Of a stretch of 64,000 bases of DNA, positions 18,860 through 29,200 are shown one piece after another. The notes under the pieces are model-generated. The model was not told the DNA's origin, ran no database searches, and worked only from the letters and a program-made list of their open reading frames with translations. How positions within the stretch are numbered: the first letter of the stretch is position 1; every line of letters starts with the position of its first letter. The translations under genes were made by a program, and so were the position numbers. The DNA comes from Paenibacillus sp. BIC5C1 (GTDB taxonomy: Bacteria > Bacillota > Bacilli > Paenibacillales > Paenibacillaceae). The DNA is taken from contig NZ_CP135922.1 of the NCBI RefSeq assembly GCF_032399705.1, positions 2,356,001 through 2,420,000 on the forward strand, written 5' to 3'.

Positions 18860-19831
18860 TTAGCGTGTGCTACATCGATTATTGTTGGAAGTAAGATATA
18901 TCTGGCATACTTCCTCGGCATGTTTGCGAATCTCGCAGCGAAGGTTCTCAGGTTCAAGTACTTCTGCTTCACGTCCAAGTCGATAAAAGAATCGTACGGC
19001 CCAGGCCCACTCACTGGGAGGGCAGAGAAAGGACAGTTCCCAGACATCCGGAGCAATCTCAGTCATCCGTTCTCCAATATGCTTGTCCTGTTCTGCCTCG
19101 ATCATTCCGCTGTAACTCAGACGTGCGGTAACACGTGTCGGAGTAGGTTCGGGAGATTTCGGTTTGCTGCGCTGTCGCTCTGCCTGTTCTGCCAGCTGTT
19201 GTGATTCAAGTAGCTCAACCGGCGAAACGTCCAGAATGCGGTCTGCCCTGAACAGGCGCTGTTCCCCGTGCTCTTCCGAATACGCTTCACAATACCAGAA
19301 ACCGGCTGAGGCATAGATTCGAATGGGGCAGATTGTTAGCCAGCGTTGACGGGAAGCAGAGCGGTACAACATACGCAGCCACCCTTGTTCCGGGATACAA
19401 GCCAGAAGCGGTTCCAGATGATGAAGGATGTAGTTACGCTCGGGGACATCATGCTGTAGTTGTTTGAGCATGGGATCCATCCTTGCTTTGACATCATCTG
19501 GAATAATGCTTTTGATTTTGTCCATTAATGTCCAGCGTTTCTCTTGAAAAGGGGTATCTGCATAATGGCTTAGGCCTTCGAGAGCAAAGATGAGAGTAGC
19601 TGCTTCAACCGGGTCTAATTGCAGTGGGGGCAGTACATACCCCTCCATAAGTCTGAAGCCGCCTCCAGGACCGGAGATAGCAATGATCGGGACATTCATC
19701 TCTGAGAGAGATTGGATATCCCGCAGGATGGTACGGCGGGAAACTTCAAACTTTTCTGCAAGTGAATGTGCCGTTTCGTGACCGTGCTGCAATGCCATAA
19801 CGATGGCGGCAAGCCGATTTGTTCTATTCAT
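18860..19831 (-). CDS. YafY-type WYL-domain transcriptional regulator
   Basis: A 323-residue regulator. It has an N-terminal HTH_11 winged helix (SLAEKFEVSRRTILRDIQSL about residues 23-42) and a WYL-type ligand domain in the middle (YASAGFWYCEAYSEEH). A C-terminal WCX-like extension follows. ATG 19831 is preferred, with GGAG about 9 bases away. Its downstream partner is the AlkZ-related gene. WYL regulators often respond to nucleic acid or DNA stress, but the target here is unknown. Confidence 0.85.
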   Translation of the reverse strand: MNRTNRLAAIVMALQHGHETAHSLAEKFEVSRRTILRDIQSLSEMNVPIIAISGPGGGFRLMEGYVLPPLQLDPVEAATLIFALEGLSHYADTPFQEKRWTLMDKIKSIIPDDVKARMDPMLKQLQHDVPERNYILHHLEPLLACIPEQGWLRMLYRSASRQRWLTICPIRIYASAGFWYCEAYSEEHGEQRLFRADRILDVSPVELLESQQLAEQAERQRSKPKSPEPTPTRVTARLSYSGMIEAEQDKHIGERMTEIAPDVWELSFLCPPSEWAWAVRFFYRLGREAEVLEPENLRCEIRKHAEEVCQIYLTSNNNRCSTR

Positions 19832-20084
19832 GTCAGCCACTCCGTTTCGAGGGTTGCGCCGCCGGAAAGGATGCTGGAGTGTATCTCCCATTGTAGCAGT
19901 GTATAAGTGACATCATGATTGTCACCAATATTTCGCAGCATTATATTATTTATTCTCTACAGTGCAGCGCCTACTTACGGAGGGTCGCTTCCTTTTCCCG
20001 GCGGGGCGTCGTTAAATTGTGTGTCTCGTCCAATTCGCTTCGCTTCTCGGTATTTCCTTCTAACCGATAGCCTCACAAATAATG
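19832..20084. other. Intergenic region without recognised gene
   Basis: Together with the next stretch this gap is about 410 bases. It should hold the promoter of the WYL regulator, but no convincing -35/-10 pair was picked. No ORF with a ribosome binding site was seen. Confidence 0.4.
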
Positions 20085-20118
20085 ACAAAAACCCGTATCC
20101 AGTCTAAACGGATACGGG
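20085..20118 (-). terminator. Terminator of the GH42 gene
   Basis: On the minus strand, CCCGTATCC pairs with GGATACGGG and is followed by TTTTTG. It lies about 125 bases beyond the GH42 stop codon. Confidence 0.75.
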
Positions 20119-20242
20119 AAGTAGCAGATTGAAACAAGATCAATCATATAATACTTTAAATTTTAACAATTGACACTCTTTTAAGCTGCAAATATAGATC
20201 AATGCGATTTCCATGTAACATGTTGTATCATCAATTTTCGAA

Positions 20243-22273
20243 TTATTTTTTCATTTCAAGCAGTTGCACACCGCGTCCTTCAATCTCGATCGTACCTGAA
20301 AGGGACCGATCTGTGAGCAAATCACGAGCCTCAGTTTGGCCCAAATCATAGGATTGAGTGGTAGCATTGTGATTCATGACAAACAGGTACTGTTGTCCAT
20401 CCTTGGTACGAGCAGTCACTTCAACACCTTCCGGAGTATCCAGAAGAGAAGCAATATTTTTGGTGGTAGCCAGTTGTCCCAACAAGCCATCCAGGAATCG
20501 ATCTTCCGGATCGGAAGCCACATACCAGGCTTCACCTTGACCAAACGTGTTACGGGTTACCACAGGCATGCCTTTGTAGAAATCGTCTCCATATTCGGCA
20601 ATGATTTCTGCACCTTCACTATGCAGCAAGTCACACAACATGCCGCAACCATAGTCTCCCTGAAGATCGCCATAAGCCTCTTTCATGACAATACGATTTT
20701 TTTGTTCGGGCAGCAGTGCATCAATTTCTTCAACCCAGATACCGAGCAGTTTGCGAAGTTCGCCAGGATAGCCTCCGGTTGTTACGATGTCACTCTCATT
20801 GACGATACCACTGAAGAAGGTTGTCAGGAATGTACCGCCTGCTTCAACGTACTTCTCCAGTTTGGCCGCAAAGCCTGGTTTAACCATATAGAGTACCGGA
20901 GCGAGCACGATGTCATATTTGCTGATATCGGTATCCACACTAACGATGTCCACCTGAATGTTGCGGCGGAAGAAGGCAGCGTAGTATTTGTGAATTTGAT
21001 CTACATAGTTCAGTGCAACCGTAGGCCCGCTTGATTTTTCGATCGCCCACCAGTTATCCCAGTCAAACACAATCGCCACTTTGGCATTCACGGTAGCATC
21101 CAACGTTTTGTCGCCAAGCAGCTGTAACTCTTTGCCTAGCTCCGAGACTTCGCGGAAGACACGGGTATGTTCATGACCGACATGTTCAATGACAGCACCG
21201 TGGTATTTCTCACAGGCCCCGACAGAACGGCGGAGCTGGAAGAACATGATCGTATCTGCGCCATGAGCAACGGACTGGTAGCTCCACAGACGCATAACGC
21301 CGGGGCGTTTCAATGAGTTATAAGGCTGCCAGTTCTGCTGGCTTGGTGTCTGCTCCATGAGCATGAACGGCTGTCCGTCCTTCAATCCACGCATCAGATC
21401 ATGAGCCATAGCTGTGAAACTTACCGGGGTCGCAAGACCCGGATAGCTGTCCCAGGAGACGATATCCATATATTTGGCCCATTTGAAATAGTCCAGCTGT
21501 TTGAAGAATCCCATCAGGTTGGTCGTAACGACTGAATCCGGGATATGTTTTTTGATCGCATCATATTCCAGACGGTAACAATCGAGCATACTGTCGGAGT
21601 TGAAGCGGGAATAATCAAGCGAGATGCCCTGGAACGTGGAATTGTTGTTTCCCCAGTGCTCGCTCAGGTTGCTCGGCAGAACAATCTCATCCCAATCATA
21701 GAAAGTATGCCCCCAGAAATTGGTGTTCCAAGCTTTGTTGAGCTGCTCTAGGGTCTGATAACGTTCTTTGAGATACACGCGGAACGCTTTCTCGCAGTTA
21801 TCACAATAACAATCGCCGCCATATTCGTTGGAGATATGCCATACAAGCACAGCCGGGTGATCCTTGTAACGTTCTGCCAGCTTGTCTGCAATTTTCTCGG
21901 AGTATTTGCGATAGGTTGGGCTATTCGGACAGGAGTTATGCCGTCCACCAAATTTGCGTTTGCGTCCATCAGCATCCACACGCAGTACATCCGGGTATTT
22001 CTTCGCCATCCACGCTGGATGGGCAGCAGTGCTTGTCGCGAGGCAAATGTAAACGCCGCTTTCATAGAGACTGTTAATTAACTGGTCCAGTCCTTCAAAA
22101 TTATAAGTGATTTCATCAGGCTGAATCAGTGCCCATGAAAATACGTTGATGGTCGCAATATCAATACCTGCCAATTGGAACATGCGCAGATCTTCAAGAT
22201 GAGTCTCATGATCCCATTGTTCAGGGTTATAATCGCCGCCGTAGAACATTTTGGGTAACTTGCTGCTAATCAA
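20243..22273 (-). CDS. GH42 beta-galactosidase
   Basis: A 676-residue cytoplasmic glycoside hydrolase. The N-terminus YGGDYNPEQW is typical of GH42. The acid/base Glu lies in HISNEYGG and the nucleophile Glu in MLMEQTPSQQNW. The Cys cluster CYCDNC matches the zinc site of this family. A trimerisation-type domain and a small C-terminal beta domain follow. The start is TTG at 22271-22273, backed by AAGAGGTGA 7 bases upstream. It probably cleaves beta-galactosides released from galactan or arabinogalactan. It is divergent from an AraC regulator. Confidence 0.92.
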   Translation of the reverse strand: MISSKLPKMFYGGDYNPEQWDHETHLEDLRMFQLAGIDIATINVFSWALIQPDEITYNFEGLDQLINSLYESGVYICLATSTAAHPAWMAKKYPDVLRVDADGRKRKFGGRHNSCPNSPTYRKYSEKIADKLAERYKDHPAVLVWHISNEYGGDCYCDNCEKAFRVYLKERYQTLEQLNKAWNTNFWGHTFYDWDEIVLPSNLSEHWGNNNSTFQGISLDYSRFNSDSMLDCYRLEYDAIKKHIPDSVVTTNLMGFFKQLDYFKWAKYMDIVSWDSYPGLATPVSFTAMAHDLMRGLKDGQPFMLMEQTPSQQNWQPYNSLKRPGVMRLWSYQSVAHGADTIMFFQLRRSVGACEKYHGAVIEHVGHEHTRVFREVSELGKELQLLGDKTLDATVNAKVAIVFDWDNWWAIEKSSGPTVALNYVDQIHKYYAAFFRRNIQVDIVSVDTDISKYDIVLAPVLYMVKPGFAAKLEKYVEAGGTFLTTFFSGIVNESDIVTTGGYPGELRKLLGIWVEEIDALLPEQKNRIVMKEAYGDLQGDYGCGMLCDLLHSEGAEIIAEYGDDFYKGMPVVTRNTFGQGEAWYVASDPEDRFLDGLLGQLATTKNIASLLDTPEGVEVTARTKDGQQYLFVMNHNATTQSYDLGQTEARDLLTDRSLSGTIEIEGRGVQLLEMKK

Positions 22274-22405
22274 ATGTGTTCACCTCTTGTATAAGAATAA
22301 ATCTATACTATATGATGGATATGACTTTTAAAATATAAGAAAATTAATGAAACATATAAGAATATGGAACTGTAATCTTGTTTTTGTTCAAAGGAGAGAT
22401 TCCCT

Positions 22406-23239
22406 ATGCTCATCACACCCGATCATCGGCGCTACTTTATGACCCCTAGGGATCAGCCGCTTCCGCTCTACATCGAGAGTATAGGATATAACGGGAATCA
22501 GGAGAATGTGTACAGACCTGCCGGATATCCTTGTTATCACTGGCTTCAGACTGTGAAGGGAGCTGGAGAGTTCAGATTTGCAGGTTCAACTGTACAGCTG
22601 GGGGAGACATCCGGCATTTTGTTGCCGCCGAATGAGCCACACGAGTATGTACGCTCGCAAGGAGAATGGGAGACCCTTTACATTACCTTTGGAGGCTCCC
22701 AGTGCCCGGCTATTACAGAATCGCTTGGTTTGGGGGAGGCAGCTCTACACCAGTGGGACTCAGAGAGCCCGCTTGAATATTACGGCAGGGAAGTGCTGGG
22801 TTCCATCAGCAGTGATCAGGATTTATCCGGTTTGGAAGCGTCAGCGGACATGTATCGATTTCTGATTTTGCTCAAAAAACATGGCATGACGGGCAGTCGA
22901 TCTTCAATCTCCCACGCCGTGGAACGGCTGGCTCCGTTAATTTCATTTATGAATGAACACTATGCCGACCCCGAAATCGGCCTTGAACAGATGGCTGCTA
23001 TACCAGGTATTACGCCTAGGCATCTGAATACTCTTTTCAAACAATCCTTTGGCATGACCGCCTATAGTTATTTCATTCTCCTCCGTATTCGCAAATCAAA
23101 AGAATGGATGACAGGGGACAGAAAACTGACCGTCAAGGAAACGGCAGCGAAGGTTGGTTTTCGGGATGCGAGTCATTTTGTGGCTACATTTCGGCGGATT
23201 GAGGGTGTAACTCCGGAGCAGTATCGAACGTTATATTAA
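22406..23239 (+). CDS. AraC-family regulator divergent from GH42 gene
   Basis: A 277-residue protein with an N-terminal cupin-like ligand domain (YRPAGYPCYHWLQTVKG region). The C-terminal AraC helix-turn-helix runs about residues 175-277 (MAAIPGITPRHLNTLFKQSF and AAKVGFRDASHFVATFRRI). AAAGGAG lies about 10 bases before ATG 22406. The 132-base divergent region between it and the GH42 gene probably holds its binding sites. It likely activates GH42 in response to galactosides. Confidence 0.85.
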   Translation: MLITPDHRRYFMTPRDQPLPLYIESIGYNGNQENVYRPAGYPCYHWLQTVKGAGEFRFAGSTVQLGETSGILLPPNEPHEYVRSQGEWETLYITFGGSQCPAITESLGLGEAALHQWDSESPLEYYGREVLGSISSDQDLSGLEASADMYRFLILLKKHGMTGSRSSISHAVERLAPLISFMNEHYADPEIGLEQMAAIPGITPRHLNTLFKQSFGMTAYSYFILLRIRKSKEWMTGDRKLTVKETAAKVGFRDASHFVATFRRIEGVTPEQYRTLY

Positions 23240-23292
23240 TCATTCTGAGGTATAAATGTGCTATAAAACACTGTTCAAGCATGAGGATTCCG

Positions 23293-23416
23293 TGTAACCT
23301 GTTACAAATTGAATAAAAAGTGATGCCAGGAAGGTATTGATGCGCAAGGGTGCTACCCGTTATGATGATATCGATTCTTTAGATTGGAAAATGACTATAC
23401 GGATCAACGTATCCGT
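23293..23416 (+). promoter_or_regulatory. Two inverted repeats upstream of the esterase operon
   Basis: A perfect 14-base palindrome TGTAACCTGTTACA lies at 23293-23306. A second repeat ACGGAT-N6-ATCCGT lies at 23399-23416, about 25 bases before the esterase start. Both look like protein-binding sites for a local repressor. No regulator was matched to them. Confidence 0.4.
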
Positions 23417-23439
23417 TCAAATTAGAGAGGATGATAGAA

Positions 23440-24228
23440 GTGACATCAACTATAGCATTGTGGGACCATGCAGCGCCTTATGCGGCCAAGGGCCATGAGG
23501 ATGAAATGCCCCATCTGATTCCATTTATTCAGCCTGGTTCCGAGAGCGCTGTCATTATCTGTCCGGGTGGAGGCTATGGATTTTTGGCCGATCACGAAGG
23601 AGCTCCAATCGCTGAATTGCTGAACCGTGCGGGAATTAGCGCATTTGTGCTGAAGTACCGTGTGGCGCCTCACCAGCATCCAGCACCTATGACTGATGGT
23701 CAGCGTGCGATCCGATATGTACGTGCTCATGCCGAGCAATATGGCTTTAACCCTTCCAAAATTGCCGTGCTTGGTTTCTCGGCAGGCGGTCATCTTACAG
23801 CCACGTTGGGAACCTTGTATGACGAGGGTCAACCAGATCATGAAGACCCTATTGAACGGGAGAGTTCGCGTCCGGATCGTGTTATTCTTTGTTATCCAGT
23901 AATTACGATGGAGTCCTATGGACATGCTGGATCTCGTGAAAATCTGCTTGGGTCAGATGTGTCTGCTGAACAGATCAAGGCTTTCAGTGCAGAGCAGCAG
24001 GTGAAAGCTGACGCTCCTGAAGCATTCATCTGGCATACCAGTGATGATCAGGCGGTCCCTGTAGAGAACAGTTTGCGTTACGCGCTTGCCCTGGGTGAAC
24101 ACGGCATTCCTTATGACTTGCATGTATTTGAAAAAGGTTCACATGGTCTGGGATTGGCAGAGGATGACCATGCGGTTCGGGCTTGGTCTGATCTGTGCCT
24201 GACCTGGCTTAAGAATCAAGGGTGGTAA
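23440..24228 (+). CDS. Alpha/beta hydrolase, acetylxylan-esterase-like
   Basis: A 262-residue alpha/beta hydrolase of the BD-FAE/Axe type. It has an oxyanion motif CPGGGYG, nucleophile elbow GFSAGGH, acid region TSDDQAVP and His in KGSHGLGLA. No signal peptide is seen, so it acts on imported oligosaccharides. GTG 23440 is preferred because AGAGAGG is 9 bases away, while ATG 23431 has no room for a binding site. It heads a cluster with an SGNH esterase and an SMP-30 lactonase, consistent with deacetylation of plant cell-wall sugars. Confidence 0.82.
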   Translation: MTSTIALWDHAAPYAAKGHEDEMPHLIPFIQPGSESAVIICPGGGYGFLADHEGAPIAELLNRAGISAFVLKYRVAPHQHPAPMTDGQRAIRYVRAHAEQYGFNPSKIAVLGFSAGGHLTATLGTLYDEGQPDHEDPIERESSRPDRVILCYPVITMESYGHAGSRENLLGSDVSAEQIKAFSAEQQVKADAPEAFIWHTSDDQAVPVENSLRYALALGEHGIPYDLHVFEKGSHGLGLAEDDHAVRAWSDLCLTWLKNQGW

Positions 24229-24327
24229 CCCGACACCTGGCTGATCTATGTCTTTCCTGAATATGAAATATGAATACGAGTGATCTCACATATTTTAACG
24301 CTTATGAGAGCGAAGGAGAAAACAATA

Positions 24328-24990
24328 ATGAAATTGCAAAAGAATGATAAGCTGCTTTTTATCGGAGATTCAATCACAGATTGTGGACGTGAGCATCCTG
24401 TTGGTGAAGGGAGTTCTGGACTGGGGCATGGTTATGTGGCGCAAGTGTATGCCTTGCTGCGTTCCATCTATCCGGAATTGATGCTGCGGATTCAAAATGT
24501 GGGTAATAGTGGGAATACGATCCGTGATTTGAAGCAGCGCTGGGACCGAGATGTGCTTGATCTCAAACCGGACTGGTTATCTATCATGATCGGGATTAAC
24601 GATGTATGGCGCCAATTTGACAATCCGTTATCTACGGACTCGCAAGTGTTCCTGGAGGAGTATGAAACCACACTGCGTGATCTGGTTGCTTCTGTTCGTC
24701 CTGGGTTGAAAGGACTTGTTCTGATGTCTCCTTATTATTTGGAAGCCAATCCGGAAGATCCGATGCGGGCTACGATGGATATATACGGTGATGCTGTTCG
24801 CAGAGTAGCCGCTGAACATGACGCCATTTTCGTGGACACACAGGCTGCATTTACTCCATTCTGGGATCATTTCTATACGTCTGTACTGACTTATGATCGG
24901 GTTCATCCCGATGCAACAGGCCATATGGTGCTTTCCAAAGCATTCCTGGATGCCATTGGTTTCGAATGGTCAGGCGGCGTCAAATCTTAA
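24328..24990 (+). CDS. SGNH hydrolase (carbohydrate acetylesterase-like)
   Basis: A 220-residue SGNH protein. Block I is FIGDSITDCG, the Gly/Asn blocks appear as NSGNTIRD and IGINDVW, and block V is DRVHPDATGH. AAGGAG is about 10 bases before ATG 24328, so the longer open frame from 24280 is not used. It resembles rhamnogalacturonan acetylesterases and related deacetylases of Firmicutes. It lies between the alpha/beta esterase and the SMP-30 gene. Confidence 0.82.
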   Translation: MKLQKNDKLLFIGDSITDCGREHPVGEGSSGLGHGYVAQVYALLRSIYPELMLRIQNVGNSGNTIRDLKQRWDRDVLDLKPDWLSIMIGINDVWRQFDNPLSTDSQVFLEEYETTLRDLVASVRPGLKGLVLMSPYYLEANPEDPMRATMDIYGDAVRRVAAEHDAIFVDTQAAFTPFWDHFYTSVLTYDRVHPDATGHMVLSKAFLDAIGFEWSGGVKS

Positions 24991-25005
24991 AAAGGACGTG
25001 ATGGC

Positions 25006-25902
25006 ATGAGCGATTTGAACATTGCAGTACATACCCCCGCGCTGCTGGGCGAAGGTCCAAGCTGGGATGCTGAACACAATCGACTATTATGGGTGGATAT
25101 TGAAAGCTACAAGGTCCATGTGTATATTCCGGCTACAGGAGAGGATCGGACTTATGATGTTGGCGAGCATGTAGGGGCAGTTGTGCCATACCACGGTGAT
25201 GAGGTTGTCGTTGCTTTGCGCAGTGGTTTTCACACCTACAACTTGCTCACAGGAGATTTGCAGCCAATTGAAGATCCAGAGAAAGGCAAAGACAACAACC
25301 GTTTCAATGACGGGAAGTGTGACGCCCTTGGACGCTTCTGGGCAGGGACGATGAGCATGAACAATGAAAGCAAGGCAGGGGCATTTTATTGCCTGGAGGA
25401 GGGACAGCCTGTTCGAACGTTATTCAGGGATGTATCCACATCCAATGGCTTGGGCTGGAGTCCAGATCAACGAAAGATGTATTACATTGATACGCCGACA
25501 CGCTCCATTGACCGTTTTGATTTTGATCTGGCTGCTGGAGAGATAACGAACCGGACGAGTGTAATTGCTATACCGGAGGAATTTGGCTATCCGGATGGAA
25601 TGACTGTAGACAGTGAGGGCATGCTGTGGGTTGCCCACTGGGGCGGAGGAAGAGTCACTCGCTGGAATCCGCATACAGGAGAACTGCTGCAACAAGTTGA
25701 GATACCTGCAGATCAGGTGACATCCTGCTGTTTCGGGGGACCTGATTTGGAAGACTTATATATTACAACTGCCCGAATTGGTATTCGAGAAGAGCGGCTG
25801 ACGGAGACGCCGAATGCCGGATCTCTATTTGTAATTAGACCGGGTGTGAAAGGGCAGAAAACCTACGCTTTTGGCGGGGGAGCAGAGTCGGATAAAAAAT
25901 AA
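25006..25902 (+). CDS. SMP-30/gluconolactonase-family lactonase
   Basis: A 298-residue six-bladed beta-propeller of the SMP-30/regucalcin family. Metal-site motifs include LGEGPSWD (Glu), NRFNDGKCD (Asn/Asp), TSNGLGWSPD (Asn) and YPDGMTVD (Asp). It probably hydrolyses a sugar lactone. It starts 15 bases after the SGNH gene stop and belongs to the same transcript. A terminator follows. Confidence 0.85.
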   Translation: MSDLNIAVHTPALLGEGPSWDAEHNRLLWVDIESYKVHVYIPATGEDRTYDVGEHVGAVVPYHGDEVVVALRSGFHTYNLLTGDLQPIEDPEKGKDNNRFNDGKCDALGRFWAGTMSMNNESKAGAFYCLEEGQPVRTLFRDVSTSNGLGWSPDQRKMYYIDTPTRSIDRFDFDLAAGEITNRTSVIAIPEEFGYPDGMTVDSEGMLWVAHWGGGRVTRWNPHTGELLQQVEIPADQVTSCCFGGPDLEDLYITTARIGIREERLTETPNAGSLFVIRPGVKGQKTYAFGGGAESDKK

Positions 25903-25960
25903 ATGAAAGACCGTGTTACTGGAACGGTGTGCTTCGTTTATAAAATATTTTTCAATGAAG

Positions 25961-25992
25961 AAGGGTGCTGTTCTAAACAGCATCCTTTTTTA
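25961..25992 (+). terminator. Terminator of the esterase-lactonase operon
   Basis: AAGGGTGCTGTT pairs with AACAGCATCCTT (one G-U), a 3-base loop, and six T residues. Confidence 0.85.
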
Positions 25993-26118
25993 TGTTTTCA
26001 AAAGCGATGTGAAGAAAAAAATACACAAAATAAAATTTGGGCAGAAGGTGTTTTTTAATTGCCATCGAATGTTATTTATTGAAAGTATAATCCAATGAAT
26101 GGTAATCTCGACTGATTT

Positions 26119-26133
26119 ATGAAAGCGTTTTAT
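26119..26133 (+). promoter_or_regulatory. Candidate cre site before the GH74 gene
   Basis: ATGAAAGCGTTTTAT matches the cre consensus except A for C at position 14. It lies 130 bases before the xyloglucanase start. Between it and the gene is a 130-base leader that holds a good ribosome binding site (GGAGGTGG near 26146) for a tiny ORF ending just before 26180. Confidence 0.5.
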
Positions 26134-26264
26134 AAAAATGGAGAGGAGGTGGGGCTGGTTGCCTGATCCAATGCATTAAATGTCTGACACTGCACTCATC
26201 AACATGATGACACAGCGGGGTTTACCGGATGCGATGAACATATTGAAGAGGAGGCTAAGTAATT

Positions 26265-29200
26265 ATGAAAACGTTTTTGGGAAAGCTGCGGTTGATGAGT
26301 TTGACGGTTGCTGTTGCAGCAGTTTCATTGGGCGTGCTCGCTGGAACAATAGATGCGGCACCGAGTGATTCATACCAGTGGAAAAATGTCGTGACCGGGG
26401 CAGGAGGCGGTTTTGTACCGGGGATTATTTTCAATGAGTCAGAGAAGGATTTGATCTATGCCCGGACAGATATCGGGGGAGCCTATCGCTGGAATCCTGC
26501 GAATGAAAGTTGGATTCCCCTCACCGATTTTGTCGGCTGGGATGACTGGAACAAAAACGGTGTCGACGCGCTGGCAACAGACCCGGTGGATCCGAATCGA
26601 GTGTATATGGCTGTCGGCACGTACACCAATTCATGGGACAAAAACAATGGCTCCATCCTGCGTTCTACGGACCGCGGTGATACTTGGCAGACCACCACTC
26701 TTCCGTTCAAAGTCGGCGGTAACATGCCGGGACGCTCCATGGGGGAACGCCTGACTGTTGATCCTAATAAAAATAGCATTTTGTATTTTGGTGCACGTAG
26801 TGGCAACGGACTCTGGAAAAGTACGGACTACGGCGTGACCTGGAACAAAGTAACGAGCTTTCCGAATCCGGGCACGTATGTGGAGGACCCGACTTATGAG
26901 TATACCAGTGACATCGTGGGTCTTTCTTGGATCACGTTTGACAAATCAACAGGCTCTGCTGGACAGGCAACACAGACCATCTATGTCGGGGTAGCCGACA
27001 AAAATCAAAGCGTGTACCGCAGTACGAATGGAGGCACAACGTGGAGCGCTGTTGCTGGACAGCCTACAGGTTATTTACCTCATCACGGGGAACTGGATGC
27101 CAATGGAAATCTCTATATTTCATACAGCGATGGTGCAGGCCCTTATGACGGGGAAAAGGGAGACCTCTGGAAATTAAATACGACTACAGGGGTATGGACG
27201 AACATTAGTCCAGTGCCGAGCAGCAGCTCAGACAATTATTTTGGATACGGCGGACTGGCTGTAGATACTCAGCATCCTGGTACACTGATGGTGGCAACCC
27301 TTAACTCCTGGTGGCCTGACGCAAATCTGTTCCGCAGTACGGACAGTGGAGCTACCTGGACCCGCATCTGGGAATTTGAAGGATATCCAAACCGCAAAAT
27401 GCGCTATACACAGGATATTTCGGCCGCTCCCTGGTTGACCTTTGGGACGAATCCTGCACCGCCTGAAGTTTCTCCAAAGCTGGGCTGGATGATTGGCGAT
27501 CTGGAGATTGATCCGTTTGACTCTGACCGCATGATGTATGGGACAGGGGCGACCATCTACGGCACGAAAAATTTGACAGACTGGGATGACGGTAACAAAA
27601 TCAATATTTCAGTGATGGCCAAAGGAGTCGAGGAGATCGCGGTTCTGGATTTGATCAGCCCGCCAAGTGGGGCACATTTGTTAAGTGGAGTAGGGGATGT
27701 CTCGGGATTCCGTCATAACAATTTGGATCAGGCACCAGCTACGATGTTTACCAGCCCCAACTACTCTTCTACGGAAAGTCTGGACTTTGCAGAATTAAGT
27801 CCGAATACCATGGTTCGCGTAGGAAAAGCAGACTACACTGCTGATCCGAACGCAAAATCCATTGGTTTATCCAGCGACGGCGGGACCACGTGGTATAAGG
27901 CGAACGCAGAGCCTGCCGGTACAACCGGAGGAGGAACCGTAGCTATCTCTGCAAATGGTAACCGACTTGTATGGAGCACGTCAGACAAGGGTGTGCATTA
28001 TTCCACTGGCGGCAACTCATGGACCGCGAGTTCAGGTATACCCGCACAGGCAAAGGTGATCTCTGACCGGGTAAATCCGAACAAATTCTATGGATTTGCT
28101 GCCGGTAAAGTCTATTTGAGCACCAATGGTGGTGCCTCCTTTACTGCATCTGCGGCTACCGGGCTTCCGGTAGAAGGAAATGCCGATCTGGACGCTGTTC
28201 CAGGTACGGAAGGCGAACTTTGGTTTGCAGGCGGGAGTGAGGAGGAAGGGCCGTATGGTCTGTGGCATTCCACTGATTCGGGAGCGAGCTTTACCAAGCT
28301 TGCGAATGTGGAGGAAGCAGACAGCATCGGTTTTGGTAAAGCGGCACCTGGACAGAACGTGGTCGCGCTGTACACGATTGCTAAGATAGATGGAACACGT
28401 GGATTTTTCCGTTCCGATGACGGCGGGGCGAATTGGGTACGGATTAACGATAATCAGCATCAATATGCACGTGTGACCACGATTACAGGTGATCCACGTT
28501 TGTATGGAAGAGTGTATCTGGGTACGAATGGACGGGGCATTTTATATGCTGACCGTATTGGTGGGAACAATGGCGGTGAAGAAGGTGGAGGCGAGACTCC
28601 GGTAACCAGTTCGGTCATCACACCAGTGAATGCGGAATTTGACAAGAACACAGGCAATCTGGCAGATATTCCTGTCACATTGACACTGAACGGAAACACC
28701 CTTAGTGCAATTCGTAATGGGAGTACAACGCTGGTTTCAGGTACGGATTATACATTATCGGGCAATCAGGTTGTGTTGAGTAAAAAATATCTGGCTTCGT
28801 TGTCCAAGGGAAGCGCAGCGTTAACGTTCCATTTCAGTGCAGGTAATGATGCGATCCTGAATCTGACTATCAAGGACACGACGGCTGTACCCGCGGGAGC
28901 CATTCGAATTGAGATGTTTAATGGAACAACTTCAGCAACAGGTAACTCCATTAATCCCAAGATCAAATTAACGAATACTGGCACTTCGGCCATTAATCTT
29001 TCCGATGTCAAAATTCGCTACTATTATACGATCAATGGCGCTCAGACCCAGAACTTTTTCTGTGACTGGGCAACAGCCGGAAATAACAATGTTACAGGGA
29101 CGTTTAGTGAGCTGCCGACCCCAGTGACCGGAGCGGATTCCGTACTGGAGATTGGGTTCAAATCTTCTGCGGGTTCATTGGCAGCGGGGCAAAGTACTGA

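Noticed and set aside
20336..21034. 232-codon plus-strand frame in the GH42 gene
   Set aside because: It is the antisense of a strongly supported beta-galactosidase and shows no domain.
25913..26098. 61-codon frame after the SMP-30 gene
   Set aside because: It runs through a perfect rho-independent terminator and has no ribosome binding site.
26180..26368. 62-codon frame overlapping the GH74 start
   Set aside because: It is out of frame with the signal peptide and has no adequately spaced binding site. Only the tiny ORF before it was kept as a low-interest note.
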